This document shows, piece after piece, positions 1-4,460 of a stretch of DNA of 5,903 nt (its first letter is position 1; each line of letters starts with the position of its first letter). The notes beneath the pieces were generated by a model. The model made no database searches, was not told the DNA's origin, and saw only the letters and a list, made by a program, of their open reading frames with translations. This DNA comes from Bacteroidota bacterium. Lineage in GTDB: Bacteria; Bacteroidota; Ignavibacteria; Kapaibacteriales; UBA2268. The stretch covers positions 1-5,903 of the forward strand of contig JAJRPT010000178.1 in NCBI GenBank assembly GCA_024280675.1, given 5' to 3'. Both the position numbers and the translations under genes were made by a program.

Positions 1-80
1 CACTTCGTATGGCTGAAATTTGTTTAGTTCCTATTTTCATAAGATTGCAACCTCAGCCTGATTCTTCGGCAATAGAGCCG

Positions 81-219
81 TAAGTCTCGACATTTCAATC
101 ACTTGCGAGAATAATGAACAAATCTTCATAATATAAATGCCACATTGTGGCCGAACGAGGGCGGTGGGCAAAATACTGGCGAACATTTGGGGTCAGCAGA
201 ATCCAGATACTTAGAGTCG
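81..219. repeat. Hybrid repeat unit with a unique 59-base middle
   Basis: This unit starts like the others (TAAG, then ATGAACAAATCTTCATAAT) and continues into a B-type palindrome, GCCACATTGTGGC, at 139-151. The next 59 bases (153-211) match no other unit. It then closes with TAGAGTCG, the ending of the A arm. Its total length, 139 bases, equals that of an A unit. It looks like a B-A hybrid formed by recombination or replacement of the arm interior. The equal length may be coincidence. Confidence 0.75.
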
Positions 220-356
220 TAAGCCACTGTAATATAACCACTTGCGAGATGTACGAACAAATCTTAATAATCCAAAGCCACAATGTGACCACGAATGTAA
301 CCGGCTGTGGGTCGAAGCCGTAAGCCACTGCAATATAATCACTTATAAGAAAAATG

Positions 357-403
357 AACAAATCTTCATAATCCAAACACACTTCGTGTGGCTGAAATTT
401 GTT
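357..403. other. Long imperfect hairpin of A unit 3
   Basis: The shared half and the A arm can pair. AACAAAT-c-TTCA (357-368, with one bulged c) is complementary to TGAAATTTGTT (393-403), giving 11 base pairs. Inside sits a second stem, CACAC/GTGTG (378-382 with 386-390), with a three-base loop. The internal loop is asymmetric, ten bases against two. No T tract follows on either strand, so it does not look like an intrinsic terminator. Confidence 0.7.
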
Positions 404-596
404 TAGTTCCTATTTTCATAAGATTGCAACCTCAGCCTGATCCTTCGGCAATAGAGTCGTAAGTCACGTTATATCAATCACTTATGAGAAGCATGAACAA
501 TCCTTCATAATTCAAAGCCACAATGTGGCCACGACTGTGACCGACTGTGGGTCGAAGCCGTAAGTCACTGCAATATATTTACTTATAAGAAAAATG

Positions 597-643
597 AACA
601 AATCTTCATAATTCAAACACACTTCGTGTGGCTGAAATTTGTT
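597..643. other. Long imperfect hairpin of A unit 5
   Basis: This is the same fold as in unit 3, shifted by 240 bases: an AACAAAT-c-TTCA arm pairs with TGAAATTTGTT around the inner CACAC/GTGTG stem. Both stems are kept intact, although the sequence just outside the hairpin differs from unit 3 (TTTCTGCTTTC in place of TTCCTATTTTC). Confidence 0.7.
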
Positions 644-727
644 TAGTTTCTGCTTTCATAAGATTTCAACCTCAGCCTGATTCTTCGGCAATAGAGTCGT
701 AAGTCACTATATTTCAACTGCTTATCA

Positions 728-1055
728 AATAATGAACAAATCTTCATAATACAAAGTCACAATGTGACCACGAATGTGACCGACTGCAGATTGAAGCCGT
801 AAGCCACTGTAATATAACCACTTATGAGAAATATGAACAAATTTTCATAATTCCAAGGCCACAATGTGGCTACGAATACGGCCGACTGTGGGTTGGAGCC
901 GTAAGCCACTGCAATTTCAATCACTTATGAGAATAATGAACAAATCTTCATAATCCAAAGTCACAATGTGACCACGAATGTGACCGACTGCAGATTGAAG
1001 CCGTAAGTCACTGTAATATAACCACTTATGAGAAATATGAACAAATCTTCATAAT
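728..1055. repeat. Recent duplication at 204-base offset inside the array
   Basis: Positions 728-851 (end of unit 6 and first half of unit 7) match 932-1055 (end of unit 8 and first half of unit 9) over 124 bases with three substitutions that I can find (751/955, 804/1008, 843/1047) and no gap. Such close identity across a unit boundary, with the intervening arm of unit 7 different, points to a two-unit duplication or gene-conversion event younger than the rest of the array. Confidence 0.8.
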
Positions 1056-1102
1056 CCAAACACACCTCGTGTGACACACACTTCGTGTGGCTGAAATTTG
1101 TT
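1040..1102. other. Enlarged hairpin of the last A unit, with a doubled apical stem
   Basis: The outer stem is the same as in units 3 and 5 (1040-1051 with 1092-1102). The apex has gained 16 bases, so two small hairpins stand side by side: CACAC/GTGTG with loop ctc at 1061-1073, and CACAC/GTGTG with loop ttc at 1077-1089. It lies about 77 bases beyond the panC stop on the panC strand, so if panC transcripts read through they would carry this structure in the 3' end. No T tract is present. Confidence 0.65.
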
Positions 1103-1164
1103 TAGTTTCTGCTTTCATAAGATTTCAACAGCTGGGGTTTTAGAGATTGCCATGAATTTATACC

Positions 1165-1180
1165 AGCCAGAGTCGTGGCT
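1165..1180 (-). other. Short stem-loop overlapping the panC stop codon
   Basis: AGCCA (1165-1169) and TGGCT (1176-1180) form a perfect five-base-pair stem around a six-base loop that overlaps the panC TAG (1181-1179). On the panC strand no run of T follows, so I do not call it a terminator. It could be a weak 3' end structure or chance. No better terminator for panC is seen between here and the array. Confidence 0.25.
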
Positions 1181-2045
1181 AAAAGCCTTGGTATGGGATG
1201 GACACGAGCGCATTGTCAATTAGCCGAATTTTGCCCAGATGCACTGCTATTAGCAATACAATCTCCTCGCCAGCTAGGAATTCTTCGGGTGTTTCAAGTG
1301 TGTCAGATAGTGCCGAAGAAGCATAGTCGATGCGGATATTGCTCTGTTCTCGCAAAGTCTTGTGCATGATGGCGTTAATTATTTTTCTCCTTCGCTCACC
1401 CATCTGGATAGATCTTTTAGCCTCTTCAAGTGCGAGGAAAACAATGCTCGATTCTTCTTTTTCTTCGCTCGAGAGTTGTCTGTTGCGAGAACTCATTGCA
1501 AGCCCATTTGCTTCTCTTTTTGTGGGGGCTATGAGAAGTTCAATGCCAAGATTTAAATCAGTTATAAGTCTTTTAATTACAAGAGTTTGTTGAAAATCTT
1601 TCTGCCCAAATATTACAATATCTGGTCTTGTTGCTATAAATAATTTAGTGCAAATACTCGCCACTCCCCCGAAGAAATGTGGGCGGATTTCCCCTTCAAA
1701 TAATTCCGCAATCCTCCCAACAGAAATATAGGTAGAGTATCCAATTGGGTACATTTCCTTGACGCTTGGTGCGTAAATTACGCTGGCACCACTGCTAATA
1801 GCCATCTCAGAATCTGCCTCAAGATTCCTGGGGTAAGTGTCGAAATCCTCAAAAGGTGCAAACTGGGTTGGATTGACAAAGATTGAGACGATTACAAAAT
1901 CTGCATTTTCTCTTGCCATTTTAATCAATGAGAGGTGACCAAGGTGGAGTCCACCCATGGTGGGGACGAATGCAATCTTTTTTCCTTCGGCTCGTCTCTC
2001 TTGGGATATTCTCTTTATATCTAATACATTTTTTATTATTTTCAC
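1179..2045 (-). CDS. panC: Pantothenate synthetase (pantoate--beta-alanine ligase)
   Basis: This cytoplasmic enzyme joins D-pantoate and beta-alanine, using ATP and releasing AMP and pyrophosphate, in the last step of pantothenate (coenzyme A precursor) synthesis. The 288 residues match the usual family length. Visible motifs in order are PTMGGLHLGHLSLI (28-41) with the nucleotide-binding HxGH pair H34/H37; FVNPTQF (56-62) with N58 and Q61; FGQKDFQQ (146-153) with K149, D150 and Q153; GLAMSSRN (181-188) with S185, S186 and R187; and RLIDN near the C-terminus. One motif is odd: the usual RPGHFxGV reads RPHFFGGV at 121-128. The start is GTG at 2045, which places PTMG at the expected residue 28. 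An ATG at 2055 is out of frame. No clear Shine-Dalgarno is seen. The gene stands alone, with no panB or panD neighbour, and is divergent from the next gene. Confidence 0.97.
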   Translation of the reverse strand: MKIIKNVLDIKRISQERRAEGKKIAFVPTMGGLHLGHLSLIKMARENADFVIVSIFVNPTQFAPFEDFDTYPRNLEADSEMAISSGASVIYAPSVKEMYPIGYSTYISVGRIAELFEGEIRPHFFGGVASICTKLFIATRPDIVIFGQKDFQQTLVIKRLITDLNLGIELLIAPTKREANGLAMSSRNRQLSSEEKEESSIVFLALEEAKRSIQMGERRRKIINAIMHKTLREQSNIRIDYASSALSDTLETPEEFLAGEEIVLLIAVHLGKIRLIDNALVSIPYQGF

Positions 2046-2070
2046 TTTTTGCCATTTTAATAATTCTTGA

Positions 2071-2100
2071 TTGGAAAATTAATAAATTATTAGCTAAATT
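2071..2100 (+). promoter_or_regulatory. Candidate promoter for the orf444-obg transcript
   Basis: TTGGAA (2071-2076) and TAAATT (2095-2100), spaced by 18 bases, are the best plus-strand pair in the 84-base divergent gap, and would start transcription about 23 bases before the ATG at 2130. Both boxes are imperfect and the gap is very AT-rich, so chance is likely enough to keep this weak. If real, it overlaps the panC promoter back to back. Confidence 0.22.
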
Positions 2101-2107
2101 GTGTCAA
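2079..2107 (-). promoter_or_regulatory. Sigma70-type promoter for panC
   Basis: On the minus strand a perfect -35 box TTGACA (2107-2102) is followed, after 17 bases, by TATTAA (2084-2079) as the -10 box. This predicts transcription starting near 2072 and a leader of roughly 27 bases before the GTG at 2045. The spacing and the -35 match are as good as can be expected by eye in an AT-rich gap. No operator is recognised. Confidence 0.65.
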
Positions 2108-2129
2108 TAAATATATTTAGATTGAATCT

Positions 2130-3464
2130 ATGTTTGAACAGCAGATAAATAATTACAAGGAAAGCTTTTTAAGTGGTCTGGAGATTGAAGCCAGAGTAAA
2201 ACCATTTGAATTGCTTAAAAGTGTCGCCGATGACAATATTGTGAAATATTATATTGCTCAACGGGCTCTGCTTTATGGTGATTCTGCAATCAGTGCAATA
2301 GCAAAGTCTGAGATTATTGATAGTGATAGTAGTGGTTTTAGAGATTTTGAAACGGTGTTTGCAAGAAAGATTTCTGAATATATTGTTTTGACTAACGAAA
2401 AATTTCATTCACTACTTGATAGTGCCGTCCATTCTTGTTTTAATTTTATGATTCGCCCGCAAGTTGCATTAGAGCATTTTATTTATGCTGAAAGTAATTC
2501 TGCTACAAAAAATGAAGTTACAAATGTCCTAAATTATTTTAACTTCTACACTTACTTAACTTCTGGGATTCAAGAGAAGTTAAAAGAAATTAGCAAAAAT
2601 GAGTTGAGCAAAGAAGATTTTATTGGCATTGTAAAGGCAGTAGATAATGATTATGTCTATAACGCAAGCCCTGATGAATTTATGGAACTGCTCGCTCCAA
2701 TGATTGAATTATTTAAGCCTGCCGGCAATGGCGGCGAAGAATTAAGTGCCGAATGCTTGTTGATATTTTTTGATGATAAAGAAATTAGCCCGTTAATCCA
2801 GAGCTTAGAAGGTTTCTTGTCTGAGACTGGGCAGGAGATTCTTTCAAAGGATGACATTAGGAATCTGTTTGGTATTTCTGGCACGGAACTTGTGGAAAAT
2901 GATAAAGAGAGTGGCAATTCCAAAGGTTTAGAATCCGGTCAAGAAAAGCTCGGAAATGTAAAAGATAGAAAAGAAGATTTTGACGCAGATGTTGGGACGA
3001 GTATGGACTTTGCTGAGGAAATTGAAACTCTTGTCGAAGAAATACCAAGTGCTGAGAATCCAGAGCTAAGCTCCTACAAAGGTTCTGATACTATTGGTGA
3101 TCTGAAAAAAGAACTTAATTCTTTTCAAGCGTTACAAGAGGGCGATATATTGAATACAAATGAGGAAAAAATTGAGGACAAAGGGTCTCAAGATTTTGAA
3201 GCCATGGCTGAAGGTCTTATAAATGGAGATGATTTGTCCAAAGAACCAAGCCCAGCTATCGAAATGATAAATGAAAAAATTGATTTGTCCACTATTGTTT
3301 TTGATGATATTGATGCTGAACTTGAGCAAATGAAAAAGAGCTTAAATGCTAGTGTTAAAAAAGACACATTTATTTTGCTCTCTGATTTTAATACTGAACC
3401 GGCTACTGGTTCGAACTCCATTTTGGAAAAAGAAATTTATAGTGTATTAGAAGAGATCTCTTAG
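2130..3464 (+). CDS. Unrecognised acidic 444-residue protein upstream of obg
   Basis: I do not recognise this protein. It has no signal peptide or membrane segment, so it is probably cytoplasmic. Residues 1-250 look like a mostly helical globular part with spaced hydrophobic stretches and several aromatic residues (for example NVLNYFNFYTYL at 132-143, ECLLIFFDD at 208-216). Residues about 255-375 are low in complexity, rich in Glu, Asp, Ser, Gly and Lys, and probably disordered. The last 60 residues turn hydrophobic again (DLSTIVFDDIDAELEQMKKS at 385-404, DTFILLSDF at 412-420) and could be a short docking segment. The overall charge is strongly negative. The ATG at 2130 follows a TA-rich leader without a clear Shine-Dalgarno. 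The gene ends three bases before obg, so the two are almost certainly co-transcribed and perhaps translationally coupled. A link to ribosome assembly is only a guess from position. Confidence 0.88.
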   Translation: MFEQQINNYKESFLSGLEIEARVKPFELLKSVADDNIVKYYIAQRALLYGDSAISAIAKSEIIDSDSSGFRDFETVFARKISEYIVLTNEKFHSLLDSAVHSCFNFMIRPQVALEHFIYAESNSATKNEVTNVLNYFNFYTYLTSGIQEKLKEISKNELSKEDFIGIVKAVDNDYVYNASPDEFMELLAPMIELFKPAGNGGEELSAECLLIFFDDKEISPLIQSLEGFLSETGQEILSKDDIRNLFGISGTELVENDKESGNSKGLESGQEKLGNVKDRKEDFDADVGTSMDFAEEIETLVEEIPSAENPELSSYKGSDTIGDLKKELNSFQALQEGDILNTNEEKIEDKGSQDFEAMAEGLINGDDLSKEPSPAIEMINEKIDLSTIVFDDIDAELEQMKKSLNASVKKDTFILLSDFNTEPATGSNSILEKEIYSVLEEIS

Positions 3465-3467
3465 AAA

Positions 3468-4457
3468 ATGAAATTTATAGATAGAGCAAAGATTTTTATA
3501 AAATCTGGTGATGGTGGAAATGGGCATGTGAGTTTTCGCAAAGAGAAGTTCGTCCCGATGGGCGGGCCCGATGGTGGAAATGGTGGTAAAGGTGGCGATT
3601 TAATTCTGCGTGGCAATGAACATCTCAACACCTTACTCGACTTCCGCTACAATAGAAAATTCTTAGCAGAAAATGGTATAAAAGGAATGAAGTCGAGGAA
3701 AACAGGCAAAGATGGTAAAGCCTGTATTATACAAATTCCTGCTGGTACTCAAATATTTCACGCAGAAAGCAATGAGCTACTCGCCGATATTACAGAACAC
3801 AATGAAGAAGTGGTAATTGCAAAAGGTGGTAGAGGAGGCAAAGGTAACTCTGAGTTTGCTACGGCCACAAGGCAAGCTCCAAGATTTGCAAGCGAGGGCA
3901 AGGTGGGGGAGGGGTTTGAAATTAGTTTAGAGCTCAAACTTCTTGCCAATGTGGGAATTGTAGGATTCCCAAATGTGGGTAAATCAACTTTGATTTCTGT
4001 CATATCATCGGCAAAACCAAAAATTGCAGACTACCCGTTTACAACCCTAGTTCCAAATATTGGAATGGTTAAGGCTGGGGAATATGAATCATTTGCCGTG
4101 GCTGATATCCCAGGGCTTATCCAAGGTGCTTCCAAGGGGAAAGGGCTTGGGCATGAGTTCTTGCGACATGTTGAACGTTGCCAGGTTCTTTTGTTTATGC
4201 TTGATTCCTCATCCGAAGATATTGAGAGTGATTACAATATACTAAAGAATGAGCTAATTTCATTCAATCCAGATATGGCAGGCAAAGCAAAAATAATGGC
4301 TCTTGCAAAAACCGACATGCTTACACCAGATGATTCTGAAGAGCTTAAAAATATGAAAATCGACGGTGTGGAAACAATTTTAATTTCTTCTGTGACAAAA
4401 CATAACATTGAACTGTTAGTTAAAAAAATGTGGCAAGAAGTAAAATCAAATAAATAA
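3468..4457 (+). CDS. obg: Obg/CgtA GTPase
   Basis: Obg is an essential cytoplasmic GTPase that binds the large ribosomal subunit during its assembly and links growth to GTP and stress nucleotides. The glycine-rich Obg fold spans residues 1 to about 158 (AGDGG-like SGDGGNGHVSFRKEKF, GGPDGGNGGKGG, AKGGRGGKGN). The G domain follows: G1 GFPNVGKS (166-173), FTTL with the G2 threonines (191-194), G3 DIPG (213-216), the Obg signature GKGLGHEFLRHVERC (224-238), a G4 that reads AKTD (280-283) where most G proteins have NKxD, and G5 SSV (307-309). At 329 residues it lacks the C-terminal OCT domain found in Gram-positive Obg. The segment from LLFMLDSSSEDI to ISFNPDM resembles the Bacteroidota-type protein as I remember it. 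The ATG gives the family's MKFIDRAKI opening. Its only purine-rich stretch (about 3450-3456) is rather far upstream, so coupling to orf444 is plausible. Confidence 0.97.
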   Translation: MKFIDRAKIFIKSGDGGNGHVSFRKEKFVPMGGPDGGNGGKGGDLILRGNEHLNTLLDFRYNRKFLAENGIKGMKSRKTGKDGKACIIQIPAGTQIFHAESNELLADITEHNEEVVIAKGGRGGKGNSEFATATRQAPRFASEGKVGEGFEISLELKLLANVGIVGFPNVGKSTLISVISSAKPKIADYPFTTLVPNIGMVKAGEYESFAVADIPGLIQGASKGKGLGHEFLRHVERCQVLLFMLDSSSEDIESDYNILKNELISFNPDMAGKAKIMALAKTDMLTPDDSEELKNMKIDGVETILISSVTKHNIELLVKKMWQEVKSNK

Positions 4458-4460
4458 AAA

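Larger units (their letters stand above)
220..699. repeat. Two copies of a 240-base higher-order repeat (B unit + A unit)
   Basis: Units 2+3 (220-459) and units 4+5 (460-699) are each exactly 240 bases, made of a 101-base B unit followed by a 139-base A unit. The stretch around 301-420 matches 541-660 closely, with only scattered substitutions. The partial A arm at 1-80 differs from 380-459 at only about three positions, so the same A arm also lies to the left. The higher-order period means that amplification copied B-A pairs and not only single units. Confidence 0.85.
1..1129. repeat. Compound tandem repeat array with alternating 139- and 101-base units
   Basis: This is a gene-free array of about nine and a half units, cut by the left window edge. 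Units start at TAAG at 81, 220, 321, 460, 561, 700, 800, 902 and 1004. Every unit opens with a shared half: TAAGYCACT, an AT-rich stretch, a CACTTATGAGAA-like stretch, then ATGAACAAATCTTCATAAT. Two alternative arms follow. The A arm (units 3, 5, 9 and the partial unit at 1-80) carries CACACTTCGTGTG and ends in AATAGAGTCG. The B arm (units 2, 4, 6, 7, 8) carries GCCACAATGTGGC or GTCACAATGTGAC and ends in GAAGCCG or GGAGCCG. Homology to the A unit stops at 1129, 50 bases before the panC stop. No open frame fits all units and the length is not held to multiples of three, so it is not a protein repeat. It resembles a BIME-like intergenic mosaic of palindromic elements. Its function is unknown. Confidence 0.93.

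Noticed and set aside
95..382. A 95-residue open frame on the minus strand within the repeat array
   Set aside because: It is made of repeat units read backwards (YEDLFI occurs twice), unit lengths are not kept in frame, and no similar frame exists across the other units.
732..749. A tiny open frame ATGAACAAATCTTCATAA (MNKSS) in most units
   Set aside because: It follows from the ATGAA/TTCAT inverted repeat. Unit 2 loses the ATG and units 4 and 7 change the residues, and there is no consistent ribosome-binding site.
1..1129. CRISPR array
   Set aside because: The units are 100-139 bases with related sequence throughout. There are no short identical repeats separated by unique spacers of constant size, and no cas gene is present.
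1..1129. Integron attC sites
   Set aside because: I could not find the paired core-site consensus (RYYYAAC / GTTRRRY) in the right arrangement, and there are no cassette genes between units.
1175..1593. Plus-strand open frames opposite panC
   Set aside because: They are antisense shadows of a clear panC with no recognisable protein features.
2053..2055. Alternative ATG start for panC
   Set aside because: It is out of frame with the PanC motifs. The GTG at 2045 gives the expected N-terminus.
3451..3462. Twelve-base perfect palindrome AAGAGATCTCTT at the end of orf444
   Set aside because: It lies in coding sequence for Glu-Glu-Ile-Ser, has no loop or T tract, and a palindrome of this size is not surprising in this composition.
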